Assembly (NCBI RefSeq): GCF_024979255.1
Contig: NZ_JANLCN010000007.1
Span: 124,001 to 188,000, forward strand
Source: Herbiconiux moechotypicola
GTDB taxonomy: Bacteria; Actinomycetota; Actinomycetes; Actinomycetales; Microbacteriaceae
Direction of reading: 5' to 3'
Length of the DNA: 64,000 nucleotides
The notes below the pieces were generated by a model, which was not told the origin of the DNA, did no database searches, and was given only the letters and a program-made list of their open reading frames with translations. How positions within the stretch are numbered: position 1 is the stretch's first letter; every line of letters begins with the position of its first letter. Shown here one piece after another: positions 1-10,216 of this stretch. The position numbers and the translations under genes were made by a program.

Positions 1-10
1 GGTTCGCGGG

Positions 11-99
11 TGCCGGACCCCGGGTCGGAGCCGGGGGCCCGGGGTGGAAGAGGGCCGGGTTCGCTGCTGCCGGGCCTCGGGTCGGAGCCTGGGGCCCGG
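11..99. repeat. Two imperfect 32-bp direct repeats, each forming a hairpin
   Basis: Bases 11-42 and 68-99 are the same 32-bp unit with three mismatches, 57 bp apart. The second copy, extended to 100, is a hairpin with perfect arms GCCGGGCC (69-76) and GGCCCGGC (93-100). The first copy has the same arms with one G-T wobble. The pair lies just past the stop codon of the minus-strand surface-protein gene, so a terminator or REP-like role is possible. No T-run follows. Bases 1-176 otherwise hold no gene I can support. Confidence 0.5.
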
Positions 100-176
100 C
101 AGCACGCGTCGGTCATGGTGTTCGGTCTCGAGCTGTGGCTTGGGTGGAACCGAGGTTGGGCCCGCACGCGGCGCCG

Positions 177-2228
177 TCAGGGACGGGGGCGGCGGCGGAT
201 GGTGATGGCGAGAGCGGTGAGGGCGAGGCCGAGGACGACTGCCAGGGTCGTGGCGGCGGTGAGCAGCGGTGACGGGGCTCCGCCGGTGAGGGCCAGCGCG
301 GAGGACGGTGGAGTGGCCGGGGCGGCAGGGGACGGCGGAGCCTCAGGCGCCGGTGGGGCAGCAGGGGTGCTTGGGGCGGGAGGGGTGCTCGGCGCAGGCG
401 GTGCCGGGGGTGCCGTGGGGGTCGGCGGGGTGACGGGCGGCGCGACGGTCACCGATTCGGACTCGTGCACGCGATGGTCGGAGAAGGCGGCGACGAGCGG
501 CGTCGAGACGAGAAGTGTGTCCGTGCCGGTCGACGCCGACGAGGAGCCGGCGCTCAGGGACCTCACCTCGGACGGGAGCGACTCGACGGTGAAGTAGTAG
601 GCGCCCGGGCCGGGAAGGGGGATGCAGCGGGTCTCGACGGTTCCGTCGGCCCAGACGGGTGTGGTGACGCGGGCGACCACGGGCAGCGATTCCGAGTCGG
701 TGTCGGCGGGCACGGAGCCGAAGGGCGGGAGGGACGCGAGCGGACCGACGAGGGTCGACACCACCGAGATCGGCGCTCGCAGACCTCGCGGCAGACCGGT
801 GACCTCGAGCACGTCGCTCGCACAGCCGCCGGTGCTTTCGTCGACACCGTCGGTGCGGTGCATCGAGGCCACCGTGGCGATGGCGGGTGTGGTCGGCACG
901 AGGGTGGTCTCGGTGGCGACCCCGAAGTCGGAGTTCCAGCCCAGCAGGCGGTCGCCGCCCTGGTCGGCCGGGGTGCGCGCCGGGTCGATCGAGTCTGTCC
1001 AGACGTAGTACCCCGATTCGCGCAGACGGCACGACGGCGTGCGATACGACCCCGGCCCCGCCGCCGCCGTCACCTCGACCGCGCACACCTCGGGCGCGCC
1101 GGCCGGGATCGCGGACGAGCGCACGGGCGGAACGGTGAACGGGCCGAGCAGCCGACTCGAGATGACCACGGGAATCGGAGCGAACCCGCCCGACGGAGAA
1201 CGATAGACGCCCCACTCGGCCCCGGTGGCCGACTCCGGATGCACCGACAGCTCGAGCTCGTCGTGCAGCTCGGTGCCGGGCTCGGCGAGCACCGCGCTGG
1301 TGCGCGTCTGCACCAGGGGCCGCAGCGGCGACGAACTCGGAGCCCGGCCGGAGTCGTTCGCCCTGGCCTCCCGCGGAAACGGAGACTGCACGAGCAGACT
1401 CTGGCTCGCCCCGGAGTTGTCGGCGAGCCGGAAGCCGTCGCCGTAGGGCAGGTCGCGGTAGACGACCGACACCGACACCGAGGCGATGCCCCCACCCGCA
1501 TCGGGCACGATCGCGGTCGAGCTCCCGTTGCCCACCGAGCGCACGCGCGCCCCGTCGTCGAAGGTGGCGCCCCGCAGCGTGAGCGTGCCCGGGTGCGACC
1601 CCGGGAGCGGGTTCAGTCTGCCCGCGAGGTGGTCGACCTCCAGGTCGGTGGACACCTGGTTCGCCCCCAGGTCGAGCCGGACGGTGGCGGACACACCCCT
1701 GGAGGCCCCGCGCGGACCGTCGGCGATGGCGAGCATCTGCAGAGCCGTCGCCTGCACGGCCGCGGCGTCGCCGTTGGCGCGCTGGGCGTAGTGGGCGAGG
1801 TCATGGCCGGCCAGACCGGTGATGCTCCAGGTGGCGAGCTGCGCCGCCGCGGCGGTGAGAGCGTCGCCGGGCGCACCCCACTGCCGCGAGATGAAGGCCA
1901 GCCGGGCGGCGTCGTCGGCCGGGAACAGGCCCGTGGTGGAGCCGTCGCGATACTCGAACGAGGCGCCCACGGGCGCCGGCTTCTCGAGCTCGATGCAGTA
2001 GCCCATGTTGCCGTCGTCGAGCCGGTAGTTGCCGATCCACGAGCTGTGGTCGGCGAGCCAGACCATACCGGTGCCGTGGTCGACGGTGGAGACCGCGTGC
2101 GCGGGCGCCGCGGCGAGCACACCCGTGACGATCGGCGCGGCCAGCCCCGCGCACGCCGACAGCGCGATGAGGAGGACGCCGACGAGCGCGGCGAGAGGGG
2201 GGATGGGGGAGCGGGGAGGTCGTGTCAT
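177..2228 (-). CDS. LAxTG-anchored surface protein with probable thioester domain
   Basis: A 683-residue secreted protein. It has a hydrophobic N-terminus (about 11-45, ending AHA, though an LSAC lipobox-like motif at 23-26 is an alternative). A globular region follows, then two tandem beta-rich repeats (about 330-450 and 470-590, each with a Cys pair and a GYY/AYY strand), a Pro/Ala-rich stalk (about 610-640), the sorting signal LALTG at 645-649, a membrane helix and an Arg-rich tail. YCIE (Cys78) and AAQLATW (Gln130) match the Cys and Gln motifs that form an internal thioester in TED adhesins. LAxTG is the signal of class E sortases. I chose the ATG at 2228, just ahead of the signal sequence; an in-frame start at 2288 adds 20 polar residues. 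No sortase gene is in the window. The architecture is clear; the thioester call is an inference from motifs. Confidence 0.75.
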   Translation of the reverse strand: MTRPPRSPIPPLAALVGVLLIALSACAGLAAPIVTGVLAAAPAHAVSTVDHGTGMVWLADHSSWIGNYRLDDGNMGYCIELEKPAPVGASFEYRDGSTTGLFPADDAARLAFISRQWGAPGDALTAAAAQLATWSITGLAGHDLAHYAQRANGDAAAVQATALQMLAIADGPRGASRGVSATVRLDLGANQVSTDLEVDHLAGRLNPLPGSHPGTLTLRGATFDDGARVRSVGNGSSTAIVPDAGGGIASVSVSVVYRDLPYGDGFRLADNSGASQSLLVQSPFPREARANDSGRAPSSSPLRPLVQTRTSAVLAEPGTELHDELELSVHPESATGAEWGVYRSPSGGFAPIPVVISSRLLGPFTVPPVRSSAIPAGAPEVCAVEVTAAAGPGSYRTPSCRLRESGYYVWTDSIDPARTPADQGGDRLLGWNSDFGVATETTLVPTTPAIATVASMHRTDGVDESTGGCASDVLEVTGLPRGLRAPISVVSTLVGPLASLPPFGSVPADTDSESLPVVARVTTPVWADGTVETRCIPLPGPGAYYFTVESLPSEVRSLSAGSSSASTGTDTLLVSTPLVAAFSDHRVHESESVTVAPPVTPPTPTAPPAPPAPSTPPAPSTPAAPPAPEAPPSPAAPATPPSSALALTGGAPSPLLTAATTLAVVLGLALTALAITIRRRPRP

Positions 2229-2459
2229 GGCCCCAGGGTGACCGTGGGGGCGGCCCGTGCGCCCCGCGCATCCGGAATCTGTGGACAACGGCGAGACGCA
2301 GGAAGCCTGGGGAGGAGAGGTCGGAGGCCCACTCGCGGCGGGAGTAGAGTTCTAGATGGTGTCCGGAGCGATGGAGGGGGCACTCCTTTCGTCGCGCCTT
2401 CAGTCTTGCCCTGCGAAATCCAGCCGGGCGACGAGTCGAATGCGGATTGGAAGACCAGC

Positions 2460-3629
2460 GTGGATCTATTCGAGTACCAGGCCCGAGACCTCTTTGAAAG
2501 CTACGGAGTTCCCGTGCTGCCGGGCATCATCGCCGACACCCCCGAGGAGGTCAAGGCGGCCGCCGAGAAGCTCGGCGGCGTGACCGTGGTGAAGGCTCAG
2601 GTGAAGGTCGGAGGCCGCGGCAAGGCCGGCGGCGTGAAGGTCGCGAAAGACCCCGAAGCCGCCGAGGAGGCCGCGAAGGCGATCCTCGGCCTCGACATCA
2701 AGGGCCACGTGGTCAAGCGGGTCATGGTCGCCGGCGGCGCCCGCATCGCGCAGGAGTTCTACTTCTCGGTGCTCCTCGACCGGGCCAACCGCTCCTACCT
2801 CTCGCTCACCAGCTACGAGGGCGGCATGGAGATCGAGCAGCTCGCCGTGGAGCGCCCCGAGGCTCTCGCCCGCATCGAGGTGGACCCCATCGCCGGCATC
2901 GACCTCGACACCGCGAAGCAGATCGCCCTCGACGCGAAGTTCCCCGAGGAGCTGATCGAGAAGGTCGCCCCCGTGTTCGTGAAGCTCTGGGAGGTCTACA
3001 AGGGCGAGGACGCCACCCTCGTCGAGGTCAACCCGCTCGTGCTCACCGAGGAGGGCGAGATCATCGCCCTCGACGGCAAGGTGTCGCTCGACGAGAACGC
3101 CGGCTTCCGTCACCCCGGCCACGAGGCCCTCGAAGACGCCGAGGCGGCCGACCCCCTCGAGGCCAAGGCGAAGAAGAACGACCTCAACTACGTCAAGCTC
3201 GACGGCGAGGTCGGCATCATCGGCAACGGCGCGGGCCTGGTCATGTCGACCCTCGACGTGGTGGCCTACGCGGGCGAGAACCACGGCGGCGTGAAGCCGG
3301 CGAACTTCCTCGACATCGGCGGTGGCGCCTCGGCCGAGGTGATGGCCAACGGACTCGACGTCATCCTCGGCGACGAGCAGGTCAAGAGTGTGTTCGTCAA
3401 CGTGTTCGGCGGCATCACGGCGTGCGACGCCGTGGCCAACGGCATCGTCGCCGCCCTCGGCATCCTGGGCGACGCCGCGTCGAAGCCCCTCGTGGTGCGG
3501 CTCGACGGCAACCGTGTCGAGGAGGGCCGTGCCATCCTGCGCGAGGCCGCGCATCCCCTGGTCACCCTGGCCGCCTCGATGGACGAGGGCGCCGACAAGG
3601 CTGCCGAGCTCGCCGCGGCCGCGAAGTAA
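2460..3629 (+). CDS. sucC: Succinyl-CoA ligase (ADP-forming) beta subunit
   Basis: With SucD it interconverts succinyl-CoA plus ADP/phosphate and succinate plus ATP in the TCA cycle. The 389-residue product begins [17 protein letters not shown], the standard SucC N-terminus, and continues as an ATP-grasp domain. A C-terminal ligase domain carries [17 protein letters not shown]. Length is normal for the family. The start is GTG at 2460, fixed by family alignment; the frame stays open far upstream, so an automatic caller could over-extend it. The Shine-Dalgarno is weak (GGAAG). A TAGAGT -10-like box sits at 2345-2350. sucD follows after 18 nt and is certainly cotranscribed. Confidence 0.97.
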   Translation: MDLFEYQARDLFESYGVPVLPGIIADTPEEVKAAAEKLGGVTVVKAQVKVGGRGKAGGVKVAKDPEAAEEAAKAILGLDIKGHVVKRVMVAGGARIAQEFYFSVLLDRANRSYLSLTSYEGGMEIEQLAVERPEALARIEVDPIAGIDLDTAKQIALDAKFPEELIEKVAPVFVKLWEVYKGEDATLVEVNPLVLTEEGEIIALDGKVSLDENAGFRHPGHEALEDAEAADPLEAKAKKNDLNYVKLDGEVGIIGNGAGLVMSTLDVVAYAGENHGGVKPANFLDIGGGASAEVMANGLDVILGDEQVKSVFVNVFGGITACDAVANGIVAALGILGDAASKPLVVRLDGNRVEEGRAILREAAHPLVTLAASMDEGADKAAELAAAAK

Positions 3630-3647
3630 GCGAAGGACGAGAGAGCT

Positions 3648-4550
3648 ATGTCGATTTTTCTGAACAAGGATTCCAAGGTCATCGTCCAGGGCATCACGGG
3701 CGGTGAGGGCACCAAGCACACCGCCCTCATGCTGAAGGCCGGCACGCAGGTCGTCGGAGGCGTGAACGCCCGTAAGGCCGGCACCACCGTCGCGCACACC
3801 GACAAGGACGGCAACGCCGTGGAGCTGCCCGTGTTCGGCACGGTGAAGGAGGCCATCGAAGCCACCGGCGCCGACGTCTCCATCGCCTTCGTGCCGCCCG
3901 CCTTCTCGAAAGACGCGATCATCGAGGCGATCGACTCCGAGATCCCGCTGCTCGTGGTCATCACCGAGGGCATCCCGGTGCAGGACTCGGCCGAGGCCTG
4001 GGCCTACGCCAAGGCCAAAGGCAACAAGACCCGCATCATCGGCCCGAACTGCCCCGGCATCATCACGCCGGGCGAGGCGCTCGTGGGCATCACCCCGGCC
4101 AACATCACGGGCAAGGGGCCGATCGGTCTCGTGTCGAAGTCGGGCACGCTCACCTACCAGATGATGTACGAGCTGCGTGACCTGGGCTTCTCCACCGCCA
4201 TCGGCATCGGCGGCGACCCCATCATCGGCACCACCCACATCGACGCGCTCGCGGCGTTCGAGGCCGACCCCGAGACCAAGGCGATCGTCATGATCGGCGA
4301 GATCGGCGGCGACGCCGAGGAGCGCGCAGCCGACTTCATCAAGGCCAACGTCACCAAGCCGGTCGTCGGCTACGTGGCCGGCTTCACGGCGCCCGAGGGC
4401 AAGACCATGGGCCACGCCGGCGCCATCGTGTCCGGCAGCGCCGGCACCGCCCAGGCGAAGAAGGAGGCCCTCGAGGCCGCCGGCGTGAAGGTGGGCAAGA
4501 CGCCGAGCGAGACCGCCGCGCTGCTGCGCGAGGTGTACGCCGCCCTCTGA
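3648..4550 (+). CDS. sucD: Succinyl-CoA ligase (ADP-forming) alpha subunit
   Basis: This subunit binds CoA and carries the phosphohistidine intermediate of succinyl-CoA ligase. The 300-residue product starts [18 protein letters not shown], the CoA-binding Rossmann N-terminus. The active-site motif GHAGAIVSG places the phosphorylated His at residue 256. A clear Shine-Dalgarno (AAGGACGAGAG) precedes the ATG. It is second gene of the sucCD operon, and a hairpin terminator follows the stop. Confidence 0.97.
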   Translation: MSIFLNKDSKVIVQGITGGEGTKHTALMLKAGTQVVGGVNARKAGTTVAHTDKDGNAVELPVFGTVKEAIEATGADVSIAFVPPAFSKDAIIEAIDSEIPLLVVITEGIPVQDSAEAWAYAKAKGNKTRIIGPNCPGIITPGEALVGITPANITGKGPIGLVSKSGTLTYQMMYELRDLGFSTAIGIGGDPIIGTTHIDALAAFEADPETKAIVMIGEIGGDAEERAADFIKANVTKPVVGYVAGFTAPEGKTMGHAGAIVSGSAGTAQAKKEALEAAGVKVGKTPSETAALLREVYAAL

Positions 4551-4574
4551 TCGGGGTATCGCGCGAGAGTGCGC

Positions 4575-4607
4575 AACGGGGAGGTCGTGTCACACGGCCT
4601 CCCCGTT
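4575..4607 (+). terminator. Hairpin terminator of sucCD
   Basis: Perfect 10-bp arms AACGGGGAGG and CCTCCCCGTT around a 13-nt loop, 25 nt after the sucD stop. The stem ends in TT but no longer U-run is present. Confidence 0.7.
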
Positions 4608-4673
4608 CGCGTGCCCGGCACCGGCACGCTTCGCGCCACGCGACGCTGCGGCCGACCCTGGCAGAATGAACCC

Positions 4674-5195
4674 GTGACCACCCCCGCGCCGACCGCCAAG
4701 CCCGTGAGCATCTCCCGGCTCCTCCGGCACGAGTTCGTCACCCCGGAGTCGATCTACGGCACCATCCTCGTCAGTGCCATCATCGTGCTCGTCGAGGACG
4801 GCGAGAGCGATTTCTCGCTGCTCGTCACGGTGGCCGCCTCGAGCTTCGTGTTCTGGGTCGCCCACGTGTTCGCCACCACCGTGGCCCATCACGGCCGCAC
4901 GGGAGCGCAGCAGGTGCCGTTGGGCGAGGCGCTGGCCTACGCGGTGCGCCACTCCGCAGGCCTCCTCACCTCCGCGATCATCCCGATCCTCGTGCTCGCC
5001 CTCGGCGCCGTCGGCGTGCTCGACGAGGCCGCGGCCTACCAGCTCTCGCTACTCGTCGGTGTTCTCATCCTGGTGGTGCTCGGCTGGCTGGCCTTCGCCG
5101 ATCGAGGCGCCCGCTGGTACACCTGCCTGCTCGCCGGTGCGGTGACCGGGCTGCTGGGTGTGGCGGTCATCATGCTGAAGGTCGTCTTCCACTGA
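4674..5195 (+). CDS. Conserved hypothetical membrane protein, 4 TM
   Basis: A 173-residue integral membrane protein with about four hydrophobic segments (roughly 30-45, 53-75, 97-125 and 128-170) and a short polar N-terminus. I recognise no catalytic motif; the His-rich stretch VAHHGRTG between helices 2 and 3 may be the only functional hint. The start is GTG at 4674, because a CAGAAT box at 4662-4667 ends exactly six nucleotides before it, the leaderless pattern seen repeatedly in this window. The open frame reaches 4569 but that part overlaps the sucCD terminator. It lies between sucCD and the DUF6350 gene. Function unknown. Confidence 0.7.
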   Translation: MTTPAPTAKPVSISRLLRHEFVTPESIYGTILVSAIIVLVEDGESDFSLLVTVAASSFVFWVAHVFATTVAHHGRTGAQQVPLGEALAYAVRHSAGLLTSAIIPILVLALGAVGVLDEAAAYQLSLLVGVLILVVLGWLAFADRGARWYTCLLAGAVTGLLGVAVIMLKVVFH

Positions 5196-5254
5196 GCCGC
5201 CCGCGAGCGCGCCGCCCGCGATCAGGGGTGGCCGGCGGGTAGGCTCGGCCACGC

Positions 5255-6562
5255 ATGAACCGTCCAGCCACCGTCTTCCTCGCCGCGCTCGACGCGCTCG
5301 TCGCCGCCGCCATCGGGATCGGTGTGGCGCTCGTCCCCCTCACCGTGCTCTGGGCCACCCAGTTCGGGCTCGCCATCGACTGGCTGGTGTTCTGGAGGGC
5401 CGCGGGCGATCTCTGGCTCCTGGGCAACGGCGTCGATCTGCTCGTCACGATCGACCCCGACACCGCGCTGCGCCTCGGCGTCGCCGGCGCGGAGGCGCCG
5501 TTCGAGGTGGGCTTCGCCCCGCTGGGCCTGGCGGCGGTCACCCTCCTGCTCGGCGCCCGTTCCGGCAGGCGTCTGAGCGCCACGCCGTATCCCGTGACCG
5601 GAGCGATCGCGGGTGCGCTGACGATGGCGGGCCTCGGCCTGCTGGTGTGTCTCACCACCCGCGACCCCGCCGCGCTCGCCTCGCTGGGCCAGAGCATCCT
5701 GCTGCCCGCCGCGATCTTCACGGGGGGCGTCGTGGTGGGGTACCTGTGGCTGCCGCGGCGCACGCCCTCGCCCGAGCTCGCGCCGGGTTCGCCGCTCGCG
5801 CGTGGCTGGGGCAGCGTGCGTGACCTCGTGCCGTCCACCGCCCGCGGGCTCATCGCGATCGCTCTGCGCGGGGGCGCGATAGCGGCCGGACTGGTGCTGG
5901 GGTTCGCCGCGCTGGCGATGGCGATCATCCTGGTGACCGGATTCGCGGGGATCGTCGCGCTCTACGAGAGCCTCCAAGCGGGGCTCGTGGGCGGCATCAC
6001 GCTCACGCTCGCGCAGCTGGCGATGCTGCCGAACCTCGTGGTGTGGACCGCCTCCTGGTTCGTGGGGCCCGGATTCGCGATCGGTGCGGGCTCTGCGGTG
6101 TCGCCCCTCGGCACGAACCTGGGGCTCGTGCCCGCGCTCCCCGTGCTGGGCGCGCTGCCGCAGGGTACTCCGGCGCTCGGATTCGCGGGGCTGGTGGTGC
6201 CCGTCGCCGCCGCGTTCGTGACGGCCGCGGCTCTCCGGCCGGCCGTGGTCGACGCCCTGGGGGCGCGACCGGGAAGGATGCTGCGCGGCGCGCTCGCGGG
6301 TCTCGGCCTCGGGGCGGTCGGCGCGAGCATCCTGGCACTCCTCGCTCTCTGGGCGGGAGGCGCCGCGGGACCGGGCCGGCTGGCCGAGGTGGGGCCGGAT
6401 GCGGGGGCCGTGTGGCTCTGGGCGTTCGTCGAGATGGCTCCCGCGGCCCTGCTCGGGCTCGTCGCCGGAGTGGGCTCGCGCGAGCGCTCCCGCAACGGTT
6501 CGCGCGAGGGTGCACGAGCACCCGCACCTGAGGCGCACGAAGACGCCGAACAACCCCGCTGA
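5255..6562 (+). CDS. DUF6350 family multi-pass membrane protein
   Basis: A 435-residue membrane protein with about ten hydrophobic segments. The N-terminal stretch (LTVLWATQFGLAIDWLVFWR) and the position between sucCD and purN-purH match the actinobacterial DUF6350 family, sometimes labelled cell-division membrane protein PerM. The C-terminal 30 residues are charged and probably cytoplasmic. The ATG lies 9 nt after a TAGGCT -10-like box (5240-5245) with no Shine-Dalgarno, suggesting a leader of a few nucleotides at most. Biochemical role unknown; family assignment is from memory of the conserved context. Confidence 0.8.
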   Translation: MNRPATVFLAALDALVAAAIGIGVALVPLTVLWATQFGLAIDWLVFWRAAGDLWLLGNGVDLLVTIDPDTALRLGVAGAEAPFEVGFAPLGLAAVTLLLGARSGRRLSATPYPVTGAIAGALTMAGLGLLVCLTTRDPAALASLGQSILLPAAIFTGGVVVGYLWLPRRTPSPELAPGSPLARGWGSVRDLVPSTARGLIAIALRGGAIAAGLVLGFAALAMAIILVTGFAGIVALYESLQAGLVGGITLTLAQLAMLPNLVVWTASWFVGPGFAIGAGSAVSPLGTNLGLVPALPVLGALPQGTPALGFAGLVVPVAAAFVTAAALRPAVVDALGARPGRMLRGALAGLGLGAVGASILALLALWAGGAAGPGRLAEVGPDAGAVWLWAFVEMAPAALLGLVAGVGSRERSRNGSREGARAPAPEAHEDAEQPR

Positions 6563-6594
6563 TCCCCGCCCCACGGCCCGGGTACACTGTGACG

Positions 6595-7188
6595 GTGCTC
6601 TCCCTCGTCGTGCTCATCTCCGGGGGCGGCTCCAACCTCCGGGCCCTCCTCGAGGCGGCCGCCGACGCCGAGTTCCCGGCCCGCGTCGTGGCGGTCGGGT
6701 CAGACACCGACGCGCCCGGTCTCGCCCACGCCGAGGAGTTCGGCGTGCCGTCGTTCTCGGTCGCACCCACCTCCTTCGGCAGCCGCGACGAGTGGGGCGC
6801 CGAGCTGCTGGCGCAGGTGCGCCGCTGGTCGCCCGACCTCGTGGTGTGCGCGGGATTCATGCGCATCCTGCCGCCCGTGGTGGTGTCGGCGCTCAGCCCG
6901 GCGCTCATCAACACCCACCCGGCGCTGCTCCCCGCCTTCCCCGGTGCCCACGCCGTGCGCGACGCGCTCGCCGCGGGCGTGCAGACCACCGGCGTGACCG
7001 TGCACGTGATCGACGAGGGCGTCGACACCGGGCCGGTCATCGTGCAACGCGAGGTGCGGGTCGAGCCCGGTGACACCGAGGCCGAGCTGCACGAGCGCAT
7101 CAAGACGGTCGAACGCGAACTGCTGGTGCAGGCCGTGCTCGACATCGCGAACGGACACGTCGACCTGAAGGAGACAGCAGCACGATGA
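6595..7188 (+). CDS. purN: Phosphoribosylglycinamide formyltransferase
   Basis: Transfers the formyl group of 10-formyl-THF to GAR, the third step of de novo purine synthesis. The phosphate-binding loop [13 protein letters not shown], the catalytic NTHPALLP segment and the Asp in [11 protein letters not shown] are all present. I set the start at GTG 6595 rather than GTG 6589 because TACACT (6583-6588) lies exactly six nucleotides before it, as in other leaderless genes here. That gives 197 residues; the longer form has two more. The stop overlaps the purH start by 4 nt (ATGA), so translation is coupled. Confidence 0.95.
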   Translation: MLSLVVLISGGGSNLRALLEAAADAEFPARVVAVGSDTDAPGLAHAEEFGVPSFSVAPTSFGSRDEWGAELLAQVRRWSPDLVVCAGFMRILPPVVVSALSPALINTHPALLPAFPGAHAVRDALAAGVQTTGVTVHVIDEGVDTGPVIVQREVRVEPGDTEAELHERIKTVERELLVQAVLDIANGHVDLKETAAR

Positions 7189-8855
7189 GCGGCCCCCAGC
7201 ACGATCCGAGCCTCTACCGCCACCGCGACACGGTGCCGCTCACCCGGGCCCTCATCTCGGTGAGCGACAAGACCGGGCTCACCGGGCTCGTGCAGGCGCT
7301 CGCCGCCTCGGGCGTCGAGATCGTGTCGACCGGGTCGACGGCCAAGGCCATCGCGGATGCGGGGGTGCGGGTCACCGAGGTCTCGAGCGTTACCGGGTTC
7401 CCCGAGTCGCTCGACGGTCGCGTGAAGACGCTGCACCCGGGAGTGCACGCCGGCATCCTCGCCGACCTGCGCCTCGCCTCGCACGAGAAGCAGCTCGACG
7501 AGCTCGGCATCCGGCCGTTCGACCTCGTGGTGGTGAACCTCTACCCGTTCCGCGAGACCGTGGCCTCGGGGGCGGCGCCCGACGCGGTGATCGAGCAGAT
7601 CGACATCGGGGGCCCGGCGCTCGTGCGGGCCTCGGCCAAGAACTTCGCCAACGTCGCGATCGTGGTGTCGCCCTCCCGCTACGACGACATCGTGGCGGCC
7701 GCGGCGGCCGGGGGCACCGGCCTCGAGGTGCGCCGCGGCCTCGCGGCGGAGGCGTTCGCCCACACCGCGGCCTACGACACGGCGGTCGCCGGCTGGTTCG
7801 CCGAGCAGATCGGCGGCACCGGCGCGGCGATCGCCGCCGACGAACGGGGCACCGAGGGTGTCTCCGAGACCGCGGTCCCGGATGCGGAGCCCGGCTTCCC
7901 CGCCACCCTCACGGTGTCGGCCGACAAGACGGCGACGCTCCGCTACGGCGAGAACTCGCACCAGCAGGCGGCGCTCTATCTCGCGGCCGAGGGTCACGGC
8001 ATCGCCCAGGCGGTGCAGCTGCACGGCAAGGAGATGTCGTACAACAACTACGTCGACGCCGATGCCGCCGTGCGGGCGGCCTACGACTTCACCGAGCCGG
8101 CCGTCGCCATCATCAAGCACGCCAATCCCTGCGGAATCGCCGTGGCCGACGAGGGCCTCTCGCCCGAGCTGGCGATCGCCAACGCGCACGCCAAGGCGCA
8201 CGCCTGCGACCCGCTCTCGGCCTTCGGCGGAGTGATCGCCGCCAACCGCACGGTCACCCTCGCCATGGCCGAGACGGTGAAGGACATCTTCACCGAGGTT
8301 CTGGTGGCCCCGGCGTTCGAGGCGGAGGCCTTCGAGCTGCTGAAGACGAAGAAGAACCTGCGCCTGCTCACGCTCCCCGAAGGCTACGGCCGCGAGGCGG
8401 TGGAGCTGCGCCAGATCAGCGGCGGCTTCCTCGCGCAGAGCACAGACGTGTTCGACGGTCTCGACGCGTCGACCTGGACCCTCGCCACGGGCGAGCCCGC
8501 CGACGCCGCCACGCTCGCCGACCTCGTGTTCGCCTGGAAGGCCTGCCGCTCGGTGAAGTCCAACGCCATCCTGCTCGCCTCGGGCGGCGCCTCGGTGGGG
8601 GTGGGCATGGGCCAGGTGAACCGCGTCGACTCGTGCAGGCTCGCCGTGAGCCGCGCCGGAGACCGCGCGGCCGGTTCGGTCGCGGCCTCCGACGCCTTCT
8701 TCCCCTTCGCCGACGGCCTCGAGATCCTGCTCGAGGCGGGAGTCACCGCGGTCGTGCAGCCCGGCGGCTCGGTGCGCGACGAGGAGGTGATCGCGACGGC
8801 GGCCAAGGCCGGCGTCACGATGTACCTCACCGGCGAGCGCCACTTCTTCCATTGA
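7185..8855 (+). CDS. purH: Bifunctional AICAR transformylase / IMP cyclohydrolase
   Basis: Catalyses the last two steps of IMP synthesis. The N-terminal third is the methylglyoxal-synthase-like cyclohydrolase ([13 protein letters not shown] to about residue 160). The remainder is the transformylase, with the substrate-binding KHANPCGIA and the C-terminal [11 protein letters not shown] and TGERHFFH. At 556 residues it is slightly longer than typical (about 520-535), with an 18-residue N-terminal extension and an Ala/Gly-rich insert near 200-225. It is cotranscribed with purN. Confidence 0.97.
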   Translation: MSGPQHDPSLYRHRDTVPLTRALISVSDKTGLTGLVQALAASGVEIVSTGSTAKAIADAGVRVTEVSSVTGFPESLDGRVKTLHPGVHAGILADLRLASHEKQLDELGIRPFDLVVVNLYPFRETVASGAAPDAVIEQIDIGGPALVRASAKNFANVAIVVSPSRYDDIVAAAAAGGTGLEVRRGLAAEAFAHTAAYDTAVAGWFAEQIGGTGAAIAADERGTEGVSETAVPDAEPGFPATLTVSADKTATLRYGENSHQQAALYLAAEGHGIAQAVQLHGKEMSYNNYVDADAAVRAAYDFTEPAVAIIKHANPCGIAVADEGLSPELAIANAHAKAHACDPLSAFGGVIAANRTVTLAMAETVKDIFTEVLVAPAFEAEAFELLKTKKNLRLLTLPEGYGREAVELRQISGGFLAQSTDVFDGLDASTWTLATGEPADAATLADLVFAWKACRSVKSNAILLASGGASVGVGMGQVNRVDSCRLAVSRAGDRAAGSVAASDAFFPFADGLEILLEAGVTAVVQPGGSVRDEEVIATAAKAGVTMYLTGERHFFH

Positions 8856-8890
8856 TGGGGCGTTCAGCCGCACTCGCCTAAGGTCTCTCC

Positions 8891-10096
8891 ATGTCCTCCT
8901 TCCGCCTCCGCTCGGTGACCGCCTCGGTGGCCGCCGCCGCTGCCGTCGCCGTGATCGCCCTCGCCGTGGCCGTGCTGGTCTACTTCGTCGTCAACCAGCA
9001 GAACCCCCAGGCGTTCCCGGTCTACGGCGAGTACTTCCTCAACTCGGCCCTGCTGTTGTTCCTGTTCGCCGCGGTGTTCGGCCTGGTGGGCGCCTATCGC
9101 CGCTGGTACACGGCGCTCATCGCGGGTGTCGTGTCGGGCATCCTGAGCGCCCTGGTGGGCACGGGGATCTCGGCGCTCGCCGCGGGGATCGCCTTCGGCG
9201 ACCTGTTCGCGCCGCTGATCGCCACCCTCATCGGCAACAACCTGCTGTTCGTGCTGGCCGCGGTGATCGCCTCGGTCACGGTGGCCCGCCGCATCCACGC
9301 CGCCATCGCCATCAGCGAGCAGGACGAGGTGCTGGCCCGCCGGTACGTGCTCGTGCGTCGCCCCGCCGAGTCGCTGGCCGATGGCATCGTGACCCACATC
9401 GAGCGCAGCGAGGTCGACCTCGACCTCGCCGAGGAGCAGTGGGAGGCCTACCTCGCCGCGCTCACCGGCGCGGGCTGGGAGCCCGTCGAGATCCCGGTCG
9501 CCGACGAGCTGCCCGACTCGGTGTTCATCGAGGACTCCGTGGTGATGTTCGGGGCGCTCGCGGTGCTCGGCAGCCCGGCTGCGGAGACCCGGGTGCCCGA
9601 GATCGCGGCCGTCGAGGCCGGCGTGGTCGCCCTCGGGCTCGAGACCACGCGCATCGAACAGCCGGGAACGCTCGACGGCGGAGACGTGCTCAAGATCGGC
9701 CAGACCGTCTACGTGGGCCGGGGTGGGCGCACGAACTCCGACGGCATCCGTCAGCTGCGCAAGCTGCTGGCCCCCCGTGGCTACTCCGTGGTGGCGGTGC
9801 CGGTGACGAAAGCGCTCCATCTCAAGAGCACGGTGACAGCGCTGCCCGACGGCACCGTCATCGGGTACCGGCCGCTGGTCGACGACCCGTTCGTCTACGA
9901 CCGCTTCCTCGAAGTGCCCGAGCCGAGCGGAGCCCACGTCGTGGTGCTCGCCGACGACACGGTGCTCATCGCGGCCTCGGCGCCCGAGTCGGCCCGCCTC
10001 ATCGAGGGGCTCGGTTACCGGGTGATCTCCGTGGACATCTCCGAGTTCGAGAAGCTCGAGGGGTGCGTCACCTGCCTGTCGGTGCGGGTGCGCTGA
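8891..10096 (+). CDS. Dimethylargininase-like amidinotransferase fused to 4-TM domain
   Basis: A 401-residue two-part protein. Residues 1-135 form about four membrane helices separated by short loops. Residues 150-401 are a complete pentein-fold domain of the dimethylarginine dimethylaminohydrolase type. It contains FIED (213-215), LDGGD (261-265), the catalytic His in ALHLKSTVTAL (His310) and the C-terminal GCVTCLSVR (catalytic Cys most likely Cys395). DDAH enzymes hydrolyse N-methylated arginines to citrulline; the true substrate here is unknown. The catalytic domain should face the cytoplasm. TAAGGT at 8879-8884 lies six nucleotides before the ATG, so the gene looks leaderless. It starts 35 nt after purH with its own promoter. 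Confidence 0.85.
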   Translation: MSSFRLRSVTASVAAAAAVAVIALAVAVLVYFVVNQQNPQAFPVYGEYFLNSALLLFLFAAVFGLVGAYRRWYTALIAGVVSGILSALVGTGISALAAGIAFGDLFAPLIATLIGNNLLFVLAAVIASVTVARRIHAAIAISEQDEVLARRYVLVRRPAESLADGIVTHIERSEVDLDLAEEQWEAYLAALTGAGWEPVEIPVADELPDSVFIEDSVVMFGALAVLGSPAAETRVPEIAAVEAGVVALGLETTRIEQPGTLDGGDVLKIGQTVYVGRGGRTNSDGIRQLRKLLAPRGYSVVAVPVTKALHLKSTVTALPDGTVIGYRPLVDDPFVYDRFLEVPEPSGAHVVVLADDTVLIAASAPESARLIEGLGYRVISVDISEFEKLEGCVTCLSVRVR

Positions 10097-10164
10097 CCCC
10101 TCGTCTTCGCTTGCGAACGGATGCGCGTGCTGACTAGTCTGTAAGGCTGCCCACACACCGTTTC

Positions 10165-10178
10165 CCCCCGATCGGGGG
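10165..10178. repeat. GC palindrome in ABC-exporter leader
   Basis: CCCCCGATCGGGGG is a perfect 14-bp palindrome 38 nt before the start of the first exporter gene. A TAGTCT -10-like box lies at 10134-10139, so the palindrome would sit in the leader. It could be a hairpin or an operator; nothing further can be said. Confidence 0.35.
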
Positions 10179-10216
10179 TGTTCCGGTGCGCCGGGCCGAC
10201 GAGGAGACGAGCACGC

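Noticed and set aside
2466-4415. 649-codon open frame on the minus strand opposite sucCD
   Set aside because: Composition is Gly/His/Leu/Val/Asp-rich antisense of high-GC codons; it mirrors two certain genes and has no recognisable motif.
6003-8873. 956-codon open frame on the minus strand opposite purN-purH
   Set aside because: Same antisense artefact of GC-rich coding sequence; purH and purN are unambiguous on the plus strand.
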